Under the pieces are notes generated by a model. That model was not told the DNA's origin and made no database searches. It saw only the letters and a program-made list of their open reading frames with translations. The position numbers and the translations under genes are program-made. From positions 2,355,001-2,419,000 of the forward strand of contig NZ_CP054916.1 in NCBI RefSeq assembly GCF_013364155.1: 64,000 bases of DNA, read 5' to 3'. The DNA is from Streptomyces sp. NA02950. GTDB lineage: Bacteria; Actinomycetota; Actinomycetes; Streptomycetales; Streptomycetaceae. This document shows, in pieces, positions 24,571-33,082 of the stretch (position 1 is the stretch's first letter; every line of letters begins with the position of its first letter).

Positions 24571-26674
24571 CGACCACCGTCATATAGCGCGTCCAGATGG
24601 ACAGCGGATAGGTGTCCACCGAGGGGACCGCGCCCCTTCCGCCCAGGTCCTCCAGCGACAGCAGCTCCTGGGTCTTGGGGTCCACCCGCGACAGCGACAC
24701 CGCCGTGGACAGCTTCTTGGTGTAGCCGACGAACCAGGCCGAGGTGCCGTCCTGCGCCATACCGCGCTTTCCGGCCACATCGGGTCCGGCGGCACCGGCC
24801 TCGCGCGCCGAACCCGCCTCGCTCCGGACGGCGCCGCGCAGCGCGTCGTCCACCTCGTTCGCGACCGCCTCGCTGAACGCCCGCTGGGCGCGGTCCCTGC
24901 TCAGCCGGAACTTCTCCCCGTTACGGGTGAGCCCGCTGACCGAGTACGGCGGGGCGTGTACGCCCTTGGCGGCGAACGTCCCGTAGGCGCTGGCCATCCG
25001 GATGGAGCTGGGAGTGGCGGTGCCGAGCGAGAACGCGGGCACCCGGGCGCCGAAGCTGCTGGGCAGCATCCCCGCGTCGATGGAGGCCTGCCGGACCCGC
25101 TCCAGGCCGACGTCCATGCCGAGTTGCATCATCGGGGTGTTGATCGACTGCACGATGGCCTGGCGCAGACTGACCTGCCCGTAGGACCTGTCGCCGTCGT
25201 TGCTCGCCCGCACGATCTTCCCGCTGCGGTCCCAGTACGGGCCTTCCGGCGTCCGCACGGCCACCTTGTTGTTGCCGTCGTAGAGGCTCGTGGGGGCCAC
25301 CGGCTGCCGCGGGCCCTCGCGGTCGTGCAGCACCCCGTCACGCAGCCCGGCGGCGTAGACGAACGGGGTGAAAGCCGTACCGGCGGGCACATTGGAGGCG
25401 TTGGCGTCGTTGAACCCCTGCTCCAGATAGCCCGGGCCGCCGTACAGCGCGGCGATCCTGCCGTCCGGTGCGACGGAGGCGGCACCGATCCGCACATGGC
25501 GGTCGCCGGACCGTTCCTTGGGGTCGAACGAGGCGCGCGCCTTCTTCACCGCCTTGGCCAGCGCGTTCACCTTCGGCTTCTCGAAGGTGGTGTGGATCTG
25601 GTAACCACCGAGGTCGAAGTCGGCGTCGGAGATCTCGGTGTGAGAGCTGACGTACGCCCGGGCGGTCTCCACCAGATAACCGACCTGTCCGGTCAGCCCC
25701 TCGGGTTTGGGCGGCGCCTTGGGCTCGGGGAACTTCGTGTACTTCGCGCGCTCTTGGGGTGAGAGCTTTCCGATGTCGACCATCCGGTCGAGCACCCACT
25801 TCCAGCGCTCCGTCACCCGCTGGCGGTTCTTCTCGCCGAGCGTGGGGTCGTATGACCCGGCTCCCTTGAGCAGTGAGGCGAGCAGCGCGCCCTCGCTCGG
25901 ATTCAGCTTCGAGACGTCCTTGCCGTAGTACGCGTAGGCGGCCCGCTGAATACCGTAGGTGCCACGGCCGAACCAGCTGGTGTTCAGATACCGCTCGAGA
26001 ATCTCCTCCTTGCTCATCCGGTCGTCCAGCTTGATCGCCATGAACATCTCGGTGAGCTTGCGGGAGAACGTCTGGCGCTGATTCAGATAGGCGTTCTTCA
26101 CGTACTGCTGCGTGATGGTGGAACCGCCCTGGGTTTCCCCGCCGGTCACCATCCGGGTCACGGCGCGCATCAGCCCGCTGGGCGAGACCCCGCTGTCGGA
26201 GTAGAAACTGGCGTTCTCGGCGGCCAGAACGGCCCACTGGACCTTTTCCGGCACCTTCTCGAGGGGGACCTCCTGGCGGTTGACCGGTCCGGTGCGGGCC
26301 ATCTCGCTGCCGTCGGCCCAGTAGTAGACATTGTCCTGCTGGGTGGCGAAGTCGTTCAGGTCCTCGGGTATGTCCGTCCGCAAATAGAGGAAGCTCAGCA
26401 GCCCGGTCATGATGCCCAGGCAGAAGAGGAAGAACAGGGACGTCTGACGCCATGACGGCAGCCAGCGCCACACCCCCCTTCTGCCCGCCCGGGGATAGTC
26501 CAGCCGGACACTGCCGGCCGCCCAGCGGCGCAGCAGCATGAGCCTGCGCCCCGAGGGCGTCGTCGAACGGCGGCGGCCCCCCGGGGGAACCCGACCGCGC
26601 CGGACCCTCGGAGGAGCGGCACGGCGGTGCCTCCGGTGCTTCCCCGCCGCGTTGCTGTCGCTGCTGCCCTGCAC
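24560..26674 (-). CDS. Class A penicillin-binding protein with degenerate transpeptidase site
   Basis: A 704-residue protein with a basic cytoplasmic N terminus, one membrane helix (about 78-98), a GT51 transglycosylase domain and a transpeptidase-like domain. The GT51 part looks active: catalytic Glu in AAENASFYSDSG, GGSTITQQYVKN and ILERYLNTSWFG. In the transpeptidase part motif 1 (normally SxxK in GSTFKPF) reads GTAFTPF, so both the nucleophilic Ser and the Lys are Thr. Motif 3 is KRG instead of KTG, while SIN of motif 2 remains. It should polymerise glycan strands but not cross-link by the usual mechanism. GTG 26674 has GGGGGAAA upstream. Confidence 0.9.
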   Translation of the reverse strand: MQGSSDSNAAGKHRRHRRAAPPRVRRGRVPPGGRRRSTTPSGRRLMLLRRWAAGSVRLDYPRAGRRGVWRWLPSWRQTSLFFLFCLGIMTGLLSFLYLRTDIPEDLNDFATQQDNVYYWADGSEMARTGPVNRQEVPLEKVPEKVQWAVLAAENASFYSDSGVSPSGLMRAVTRMVTGGETQGGSTITQQYVKNAYLNQRQTFSRKLTEMFMAIKLDDRMSKEEILERYLNTSWFGRGTYGIQRAAYAYYGKDVSKLNPSEGALLASLLKGAGSYDPTLGEKNRQRVTERWKWVLDRMVDIGKLSPQERAKYTKFPEPKAPPKPEGLTGQVGYLVETARAYVSSHTEISDADFDLGGYQIHTTFEKPKVNALAKAVKKARASFDPKERSGDRHVRIGAASVAPDGRIAALYGGPGYLEQGFNDANASNVPAGTAFTPFVYAAGLRDGVLHDREGPRQPVAPTSLYDGNNKVAVRTPEGPYWDRSGKIVRASNDGDRSYGQVSLRQAIVQSINTPMMQLGMDVGLERVRQASIDAGMLPSSFGARVPAFSLGTATPSSIRMASAYGTFAAKGVHAPPYSVSGLTRNGEKFRLSRDRAQRAFSEAVANEVDDALRGAVRSEAGSAREAGAAGPDVAGKRGMAQDGTSAWFVGYTKKLSTAVSLSRVDPKTQELLSLEDLGGRGAVPSVDTYPLSIWTRYMTVVGRE

Positions 26675-27090
26675 TTCTTTCCCCCACGCTCACTCCGCGC
26701 GCGGGCGCGGCACAAAGATGTGATCTTCCATCCCCCTCACGACCACACGATCCTATTTTCCCCTCCTGACACCTGTCGCCGCAGGGGCCCAAAATTTTGT
26801 AACAGTGACGAAATTCCACAACTCGGGACGGCCGGTGACCATTCGCCCCCGCCGGACACCCGCCGCCACACGGGCCCCGGAGGGGAGGAGGGGCGGCCGT
26901 GCGGTCCGCCCCCGATCCCGCCCCGGGACCGTCCCCGAGCCCCCGGGGCCCCTCCCGGAGTGAACCTCCGAAGCTCAAATGAACCTCTGAACCGGACGGC
27001 CGGGGGATTCGTCCTCTTCCTGTGGGGTCATGACCCCGGCACGCGAGAACACACCGCGCGGAACGCGGTACGGAACGAGGAGGGGGAGCC
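26675..27090. other. 416-base divergent control region
   Basis: No gene is seen. The stretch 26,780-26,820 is AT-rich for this genome and contains the palindrome CAAAATTTTG (26790-26799) followed by GTAACAG. It should hold the promoters of the penicillin-binding protein (leftward) and the DUF692 operon (rightward). The second half is GC-rich without obvious structure. Confidence 0.5.
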
Positions 27091-28410
27091 ATGGTGCGCC
27101 TCGGTACCGGAATCGGCTGGCGACCGGAAATCGCCGATGACATCGCCGAACTGCCCGGCATCGACTGGGTGGAGGTGGTCGCGGAGAACATCTGCCCCGG
27201 CCATGTGCCCGACGCGCTGGAGCGGCTGCGGGAGCGCGGCACCACCGTGGTGCCGCACGGCGTCTCCCTGGGCCTGGGCGGTGCCGAACCGCCCGACCCC
27301 GAGCGGCTCAAGGCCCTCGGCGAGCGGGCGGAGGCGCTGGGCGCGCCGCTGGTCACCGAGCACATCGCGTTCGTACGGGCCGGGGGGCCGGTCACCGCGT
27401 CCCCCCTGATCGAGGCGGGGCATCTGCTGCCGGTGCCCCGCACCCGGGACGCGCTCGACGTGCTGTGCGCGAACGTACAAATCGCGCAGGACGCGCTGCC
27501 GGTGCCGCTCGCGCTGGAGAACATCGCGGCGCTGATCTCCTGGCCCGGCGAGGAGATGACGGAGGGGCGGTTTCTGGCCGAGTTGGTGGAGCGGACCGGG
27601 GTGCGGCTGCTGATCGACGTCGCCAATCTGCACACCAACCACGTCAACCGGGGCGAGGACCCGGCCAAGGCCCTGGACGAGCTGCCGACCGAGGCCATCG
27701 CCTACGTCCATGTGGCGGGCGGTGTCGAACGGGACGGGGTGTGGCATGACAGCCATGCCCATCCGGTGACCCAGCCGGTGCTCGACGTGCTCGCCGAGCT
27801 GTGCGCGCGGACGGCACCGCCCGGCGTACTGCTGGAGCGCGACGAGGACTTCCCGGCGGCCGAGGAGCTGGCGGGCGAACTCGACGCGATCCGCGCAGTG
27901 ACAGCGGCGGGGACGGCCCCCGCGATCCCGCGGACCGCTGAGGCGACCCCGGACGCTCCCCCGATGGCCGACGGCCCCGGCGAGGCCGCGCTCGACGCCG
28001 CCCGGCAGCGGCTCGCGCTCGGCCAGACCTCCCTGCTGTCCGCGCTCGTCGCGGGCACCCCGGCCCCCGAAGGCTTCGACCGGCGGCGGCTGCGCGTCCA
28101 GAGCAAGGCGCTGACGGCCAAGCGGGCCTCGGTGATCGCCCATGTGGCGCCCGAGCTGCCGGAGATCCTGGGCGACGGTTTCCGCCCGGCCTTCGTGGCC
28201 TACGCGGACAGCCGCCCGATGACCGGCGGCTACCGCCGCGACGCGCTGTCGTTCGCCGAGTATCTGCTCGCCGACGATCTGCCCCGGGACCCGGCGGCAC
28301 GGCGGCGGCTGACCCAGTGGTGGAAGGAGCGGTCGGGGCCCGCCCCGCTGCCGGTGAACCCCGCGGCGCGCTTCGCCCGCGCCCTGCGCCACGCGCTGAG
28401 CGGAAGGTGA
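27091..28410 (+). CDS. DUF692 (MNIO) enzyme fused to a C-terminal partner-like domain
   Basis: A 439-residue protein. Residues 1-260 are a DUF692 TIM barrel, the multinuclear non-haem iron-dependent oxidative enzymes that modify cysteines and other residues in peptide precursors (MbnB, TglH). Probable iron ligands are visible: His56, Glu90-His91, Glu143, Asp176, His181, His207, Asp220, His222/224 and Glu249. After a Pro/Ala linker, residues 300-439 resemble the DUF2063-like partner proteins that usually sit in a separate gene and help recognise the substrate. ATG 27091 follows AGGAGGGGGAG. It lies 5 bases before a gene for a protein with a Cys-rich tail. Confidence 0.9.
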   Translation: MVRLGTGIGWRPEIADDIAELPGIDWVEVVAENICPGHVPDALERLRERGTTVVPHGVSLGLGGAEPPDPERLKALGERAEALGAPLVTEHIAFVRAGGPVTASPLIEAGHLLPVPRTRDALDVLCANVQIAQDALPVPLALENIAALISWPGEEMTEGRFLAELVERTGVRLLIDVANLHTNHVNRGEDPAKALDELPTEAIAYVHVAGGVERDGVWHDSHAHPVTQPVLDVLAELCARTAPPGVLLERDEDFPAAEELAGELDAIRAVTAAGTAPAIPRTAEATPDAPPMADGPGEAALDAARQRLALGQTSLLSALVAGTPAPEGFDRRRLRVQSKALTAKRASVIAHVAPELPEILGDGFRPAFVAYADSRPMTGGYRRDALSFAEYLLADDLPRDPAARRRLTQWWKERSGPAPLPVNPAARFARALRHALSGR

Positions 28411-28415
28411 GAGAC

Positions 28416-29456
28416 ATGGATACGGCAGTGGCTCTGGTCTATGTGGCGGTCGCGGTCTCCGCGATGACCCTCATCACGGGCACCGTCCGCTCCCGCAAGG
28501 CGGCCGACGGCCCGATGTACGCCCAGGCGCACGACGTCCTGGAGGCCGCGTTCCTGGCGGGCGGGCCCGGCCGGGTGGCGGACACCGTGATCAGCACGAT
28601 GCACAAGGACGGACGGCTGGCGGTCGGCGGCCCCGGGGTGGTCTCGGTACGGCAGCCGGTCGCGCGCCACCCCGTGGAGAACGCGCTGCTGACGCTCTGC
28701 GCCCGCACCCCGCACGGCGGACTGGCCCTGCTGCGCCGGGAGCTGATGCGCAGTGCGGAGGTGCAGGCGATCGGCGACGGGCTGGCACGGCGCGGGCTGA
28801 TGGTGCGGCCCGAGGCCGCCCGCCCCTGGCGGCGCTGGGCGGTGGCGCAGATCGTGGCCTGCTGGCTGGGGATCTTCGCGAGCGTCTGGGCGACGACGAA
28901 CCAGGACAGCGACAGCTTGCACGAGCTGCCGTTCATCGTCGAGGTCCTCCCCCCGCTGTTCCTCGGCTTCATCATCGGCGCGGCCTGCGCGAACGCGGGC
29001 AAGCACCGGGTGACCGGTGCCGGGAAGCGGGCGCTGCGGACGTACACCGCGCAGGCCGCGACCACTCCCACGACCGCCCCCGTGCCGGACCACCGCCCGG
29101 GGCAGGTCGGACCGGGGGACCCCGGACCGGGTCATCACGGTCCGTACGCCGCCCAGGCCGCGGCCGCCGTGGCGGTCGCCGTCGCGCTGGGCGGCGCGGT
29201 GGCCCTGGCCGACGATCAGGTGCTGCGGGACCAGCTGCTGGAGGCGGGCAGGGCGTCGGTCGGCGCGGGGGGCCCCGGCGGGTACACCGGCCCCTCCTCG
29301 GACTCCTCCGGCGGCTCGTGGTGCGGCGGAGGCGGTTCCGGCTGCGGTGGGTCCTCCTGCGGCAGCAGCTCGTCGTGCGGAGGCGGGGGCGGCGGATCGA
29401 GCTGCGGTGGCGGTTCCAGCTGCGGCGGAGGCGGTGGCTGCGGCGGAGGGGGCTGA
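28416..29456 (+). CDS. TIGR04222-type membrane protein with Cys/Gly/Ser tail
   Basis: A 346-residue protein. The N-terminal helix (6-22) leads to a globular core with the family segment AAFLAGGPGRVADTVISTM; two more hydrophobic segments (about 143-160 and 172-192) and another at 245-265 follow. Residues 299-346 are almost only Gly, Ser and Cys, with seven cysteines at 303, 310, 315, 321, 330, 336 and 342. This matches the TIGR04222 family, whose name refers to a nearby low-complexity region. Its start, 5 bases after the DUF692 stop, makes it the obvious substrate candidate for that enzyme; modification itself is inference. Confidence 0.88.
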   Translation: MDTAVALVYVAVAVSAMTLITGTVRSRKAADGPMYAQAHDVLEAAFLAGGPGRVADTVISTMHKDGRLAVGGPGVVSVRQPVARHPVENALLTLCARTPHGGLALLRRELMRSAEVQAIGDGLARRGLMVRPEAARPWRRWAVAQIVACWLGIFASVWATTNQDSDSLHELPFIVEVLPPLFLGFIIGAACANAGKHRVTGAGKRALRTYTAQAATTPTTAPVPDHRPGQVGPGDPGPGHHGPYAAQAAAAVAVAVALGGAVALADDQVLRDQLLEAGRASVGAGGPGGYTGPSSDSSGGSWCGGGGSGCGGSSCGSSSSCGGGGGGSSCGGGSSCGGGGGCGGGG

Positions 29457-29559
29457 GCCACCCGGAACGGGCGCGCTGAGGACACCACGGCACGTGGAGC
29501 CCATACCGCCCGCGCCGTTCCACATCGTGAAAACTGTGGCGCGGACGGGCCCGGTCCAG

Positions 29560-29571
29560 TAGAACTCGGCC
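29560..29571 (+). promoter_or_regulatory. Probable leaderless promoter (-10 TAGAAC) of the second TIGR04222 gene
   Basis: TAGAAC at 29560-29565 matches TANNNT except in its last base and lies 6 bases before ATG 29572. The gene can thus be expressed separately from the upstream pair. Confidence 0.4.
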
Positions 29572-30378
29572 ATGTTGTGGGTCCCGTTCCTGCTCGTCGC
29601 CTGGGGTGCCGCGGTTATCAGCTGCGCCCGGCTGTGCCGGGCCGCGGTCGCCGCCGCCCAGCCCCTGGACCCCGACCCGGCCCTGCGCTCGGCGGCGTTG
29701 GGCCTGTACGAGACGGCCTTTCTGGCGGGCGGCCCGCGCCGGGTCGGCGATCTCGCGCTGGTGACCATGTACCGCGAGCGCCGTCTGCTGCTCGCCCACA
29801 CCGGCTGGGTCACGGTGGTGGACCCCGAGGGCCGGAACGATCTGGAGCGCTCGGTGATCTCCGCGATCGGTGCGCAGGGCGCGTCGCCCGTACCGGCCGT
29901 CCGGACCGCCCTCGCCTCCGCCGAGCCGGTACGGGCCCTGGCCGAGCGGCTGGTGGGCGCGGGGCTCGCGGTGTCCACCGACGCGCGGACGAACGTGGCG
30001 TCCGCGGTACGGCAGGTCGGGGCGGCGGGGGTGCTGGTCCTGCTGTCGGCGGCGGCCGCGCTGTCGCTGGTGCCGCCCGCGCCGGGGCACGGGCCGGTGG
30101 CGGCGTGGTTCGGACTGCCGCTGGTCCTCACCGCGAGCTGTCTGGTGATCGCCCGGGTCGAGGCGCATCCGTACTCGCGCTGGGCGTCCCCGGCCGGACA
30201 GCAGCTGCTGGGCCGGATCGACGTACCCCCGCGGCGGGCCGCGACCCGGCACGGCGGGGGCGGGGCCGACGACGGAGGTGACGACGGCGAGCTGCTCACC
30301 GCGGTCGCGGTCCACGGCACCGCCGCGCTCCCCGACCCCGCGCTGCGCGCGGCACTGAAGGCGCATTGGGGTCAATGA
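29572..30378 (+). CDS. TIGR04222-type membrane protein lacking the Cys tail
   Basis: A 268-residue relative of the preceding protein. It has an N-terminal helix (about 3-25), the shared core ETAFLAGGPRRVGDLALVTM and two hydrophobic segments (about 145-165 and 172-190). It ends in a short Gly/Asp-rich stretch and an ordinary C terminus with no cysteine tail. Cysteines are few (18, 22 and one in the last helix). It may assemble with the tailed protein or replace it as scaffold. A 6-base GGGGTC/GACCCC hairpin overlaps its stop codon. Confidence 0.8.
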   Translation: MLWVPFLLVAWGAAVISCARLCRAAVAAAQPLDPDPALRSAALGLYETAFLAGGPRRVGDLALVTMYRERRLLLAHTGWVTVVDPEGRNDLERSVISAIGAQGASPVPAVRTALASAEPVRALAERLVGAGLAVSTDARTNVASAVRQVGAAGVLVLLSAAAALSLVPPAPGHGPVAAWFGLPLVLTASCLVIARVEAHPYSRWASPAGQQLLGRIDVPPRRAATRHGGGGADDGGDDGELLTAVAVHGTAALPDPALRAALKAHWGQ

Positions 30379-30478
30379 CCCCGACACCGCCGCGCGGTGC
30401 TTTACACAGCCAACAACCGCACGAAATATGCCTTTTATCGCGTCACGCATTTTCGCGCACCGCGGAAAGGGATGGCTT

Positions 30479-32296
30479 GTGAGAGCAGCAGCGCTGTACG
30501 GCATCCTCGGACCGCTTTCCCTGTCGCTCGGTATGACCGCGCTGCTGGCCACCCCGGCCACCGGCCGTCCGCTGGCCGCGCCCGCCCCACCGCACACCAG
30601 CGGCACCACGGCCGGTGCCACCGCCGCCGTGCGCGCCCGGGCCGCCGTGTCCGCCGGGACCGCCGCCGCTCCGCCGGCCGCCGCTCCCGCCTGGTCCGTC
30701 TCTCCCGCCTCCCCCGCCTCCCCCGTCTCCTCCGCGCTGGCCGCAGCTCCCCTCGGCCGGGCCGCCGAGGCCCAGGGCGTGGCGCTCGCCGCCCGGCGGG
30801 CCGCCGCCCGCGGGATCCACTTCGGCCGCTGCCCCCGTGCCGAGGCACTGACCGCCCCCGTCACCTGCGGCACGGTCTCCGTCCCGCTGGACTACGCGCG
30901 GCCCGGCGGCCCGCAGATCTCCCTCACCGTCAGCCGGGTGCGTGCCACCGGCCCCAAGGCCCGGCGCCAGGGGGCGCTGGTCTACAACCCGGGCGGACCC
31001 GGCGCCTCCGGGATGGCGTTCCCCTCGTACGCGCCCGAGGAGGAGTTCCGGCGAGTGGCGGCGGTGTACGACTTCGTCGGCTACGCACCCCGCGGAGTCG
31101 GCCGCTCCGCACCGCTGTCCTGCCAATCGCCCACGGTCTTCGCCAAGGCTCCCACCAGCTCCCCGCCCCATCCGTCGGCCGCCTTCAAACGGCGCATGGT
31201 GGCCCGGGCCAAGGCGTACGCGCGGGGCTGCGCCCGCAGCGCGGGGTCCGCGCTCGCGCACTACACCACCCTGGACAACGCCCGTGACCTCGACGTGCTG
31301 CGCGCCGCGCTGGGCGAGCGGCGGCTGACCTTCATCGGCGCCTCGTACGGCACGTACTACGGCGCGGTGTACGCCACGCTCTTCCCCGGCCATGTACGCC
31401 GGATGGTCTTCGACAGCGTGGTCAACCCCGACCCCTGGCAGATCTGGTACCGCAACAACCTCGAGCAGTCGCTCGCCTTCGAGCGCCGCTGGCGGGACTG
31501 GCGCGGCTGGGTGGCCCGCCATGACGACGTCTACCACCTCGGCACCACCGCGGAGCGGGTGCTCGCCTCGTACGAGAAGGCGCGGGCACGGCTGACGCGG
31601 GAGCCCGCGGGCGCGGTGGGCACCGCCCAGCTCCAACACGCGTTCCTGCGCACCGGCTACAACGACGACTACTGGGACCCGAGCGCCCGGGCGCTGGCCG
31701 CCTATCTGCGCGGCGACCCCGCCCCGCTGGCCGACCTGGCCGCGCCGGACCCCGCCACGGCCGCGGAAGACGAGAACGGCAACGCCGTCTACACGGCCGT
31801 GGAGTGCAATGACGCCCCCTGGCCGCGCACCTGGGGCACCTGGGACCGCGACAACACCGCCCTCGCCCGCCGCGCGCCCTTCGAGACCTGGGACAACGTC
31901 GCGATGAACCTGCCGTGCGCGTTCTGGCCGGTGCCGCACCAGCGCCCGCTCGACATCGGCATCGGTACGGGCACCGGGCCGGGCCGCGGCACCCTGCCGC
32001 CGGTGCTGCTGCTGTCCGCCGAACGCGACGCGGCCACGCCGTACGCGGGGGCGAAGGAGCTGTGGCGGCGGCTGCCCGGCTCCTCACTGGTGACCGAGCG
32101 GAACGCGGGGACGCACGGGCTGTGGGGCGGCCCCAACGCATGCGTCAACCGGTATGTCGACACCTATCTGCTGACCGGGAAGACCCCCGGCCGGAGCGCC
32201 GACTGCGCCGCCCGCGCGGAGCCGGAACCGCAGCCGGAACCGGCCCCGCTGCCCGACTCCGGCAAGCAGCCCGCCGCACTGCCCGGCTCCCCGTGA
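30479..32296 (+). CDS. Secreted alpha/beta-hydrolase, tripeptidyl-aminopeptidase type
   Basis: A 605-residue exported serine peptidase. A signal peptide (about 1-35) and an Ala/Pro-rich propeptide-like stretch precede the hydrolase. The oxyanion region is NPGGPGASG, the nucleophile lies in GASYGTYYG, the acid is the Asp of SAERDAATPY and the base the His of NAGTHGLWG, the order of the S33 tripeptidyl-aminopeptidase family, which trims N-terminal tripeptides outside the cell. GTG 30479 is chosen because GGAAAGG lies upstream and the signal peptide begins there. The C-terminal 50 residues are Pro/Glu-rich. Confidence 0.9.
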   Translation: MRAAALYGILGPLSLSLGMTALLATPATGRPLAAPAPPHTSGTTAGATAAVRARAAVSAGTAAAPPAAAPAWSVSPASPASPVSSALAAAPLGRAAEAQGVALAARRAAARGIHFGRCPRAEALTAPVTCGTVSVPLDYARPGGPQISLTVSRVRATGPKARRQGALVYNPGGPGASGMAFPSYAPEEEFRRVAAVYDFVGYAPRGVGRSAPLSCQSPTVFAKAPTSSPPHPSAAFKRRMVARAKAYARGCARSAGSALAHYTTLDNARDLDVLRAALGERRLTFIGASYGTYYGAVYATLFPGHVRRMVFDSVVNPDPWQIWYRNNLEQSLAFERRWRDWRGWVARHDDVYHLGTTAERVLASYEKARARLTREPAGAVGTAQLQHAFLRTGYNDDYWDPSARALAAYLRGDPAPLADLAAPDPATAAEDENGNAVYTAVECNDAPWPRTWGTWDRDNTALARRAPFETWDNVAMNLPCAFWPVPHQRPLDIGIGTGTGPGRGTLPPVLLLSAERDAATPYAGAKELWRRLPGSSLVTERNAGTHGLWGGPNACVNRYVDTYLLTGKTPGRSADCAARAEPEPQPEPAPLPDSGKQPAALPGSP

Positions 32297-32308
32297 GGGC
32301 CTGAGACC

Positions 32309-32346
32309 CCGGACGCCCGGCACCCCCGCGGGTGCCGGGCGTCCGG
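32309..32346. terminator. Bidirectional terminator between peptidase and hemQ
   Basis: A 17-base perfect stem (CCGGACGCCCGGCACCC at 32309-32325 with its complement at 32330-32346) closes a 4-base loop between convergent genes. Confidence 0.88.
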
Positions 32347-32360
32347 CGTCGGCCGCGCCG

Positions 32361-33077
32361 TCAGGCGAGTCCGGCGACCAGCTCGGAGACCTCCTTGCGC
32401 CGTCCGGTGAAGAACGGCACCTCCTCGCGCACATGGCGGCGCGCCTCGGAGCCGCGCAGATGGCGCATGAGGTCGACGATCCGGTGCAGTTCGTCCGCCT
32501 CGAAGGCGAGGATCCACTCGTAGTCGCCGAGCGAGAAGGAGGCGACGGTGTTGGCGCGCACGTCCGGGTAGCCGCGCGCCATCTTGCCGTGGTCGGCGAG
32601 CATCGCGCGGCGCTCCTCGTCCGGCAGCAGGTACCAGTCGTAGGACCGCACGAACGGGTAGACGCTGACGTAGTCACGCGCCCGCTCGTCCGCGAGGAAG
32701 GCGGGGATGTGCGACTTGTTGAACTCCGCCGGGCGGTGCAGCGCCATGTTCGACCACACCGGCTCCAGGGCCCGGCCCAGCCGGGTGCGGCGGAAGAGGC
32801 TGTACGCCTCCTGGAGGGCGTCCGAGGTCTCCGAGTGCCACCAGATCATGACGTCCGCGTCGGCCCGCAGCCCGGACAGGTCGTAGACGCCGCGCACGGT
32901 GACGTCCTTGGCGGCGAGCTGGGCGAAGAGCTCCTCGACCTCGTCGGCGTAGCCGGCGCGGTCCTCCGGCAGCACATCACGCAGCCGGAACACCGACCAC
33001 AGGGTGTAGCGGATGACCTCGTTGAGGTCCTTGGCCTTCTTGCCGGCGTGGGGAGTCTTCTCAGGGGCAGCAGTCAT
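32361..33077 (-). CDS. hemQ: Coproheme decarboxylase HemQ/ChdC
   Basis: A 238-residue member of the chlorite-dismutase-like family that makes haem b in Actinobacteria by oxidative decarboxylation of coproheme in the cytoplasm. Recognisable parts are [41 protein letters not shown], the substrate-binding stretch [16 protein letters not shown] and [12 protein letters not shown], whose His is the likely proximal haem ligand. It starts 5 bases after hemG, so the last two coproporphyrin-pathway steps are made from one message. ATG 33077 fits the family's N-terminal length. Confidence 0.95.
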   Translation of the reverse strand: MTAAPEKTPHAGKKAKDLNEVIRYTLWSVFRLRDVLPEDRAGYADEVEELFAQLAAKDVTVRGVYDLSGLRADADVMIWWHSETSDALQEAYSLFRRTRLGRALEPVWSNMALHRPAEFNKSHIPAFLADERARDYVSVYPFVRSYDWYLLPDEERRAMLADHGKMARGYPDVRANTVASFSLGDYEWILAFEADELHRIVDLMRHLRGSEARRHVREEVPFFTGRRKEVSELVAGLA

Positions 33078-33082
33078 GCTCC

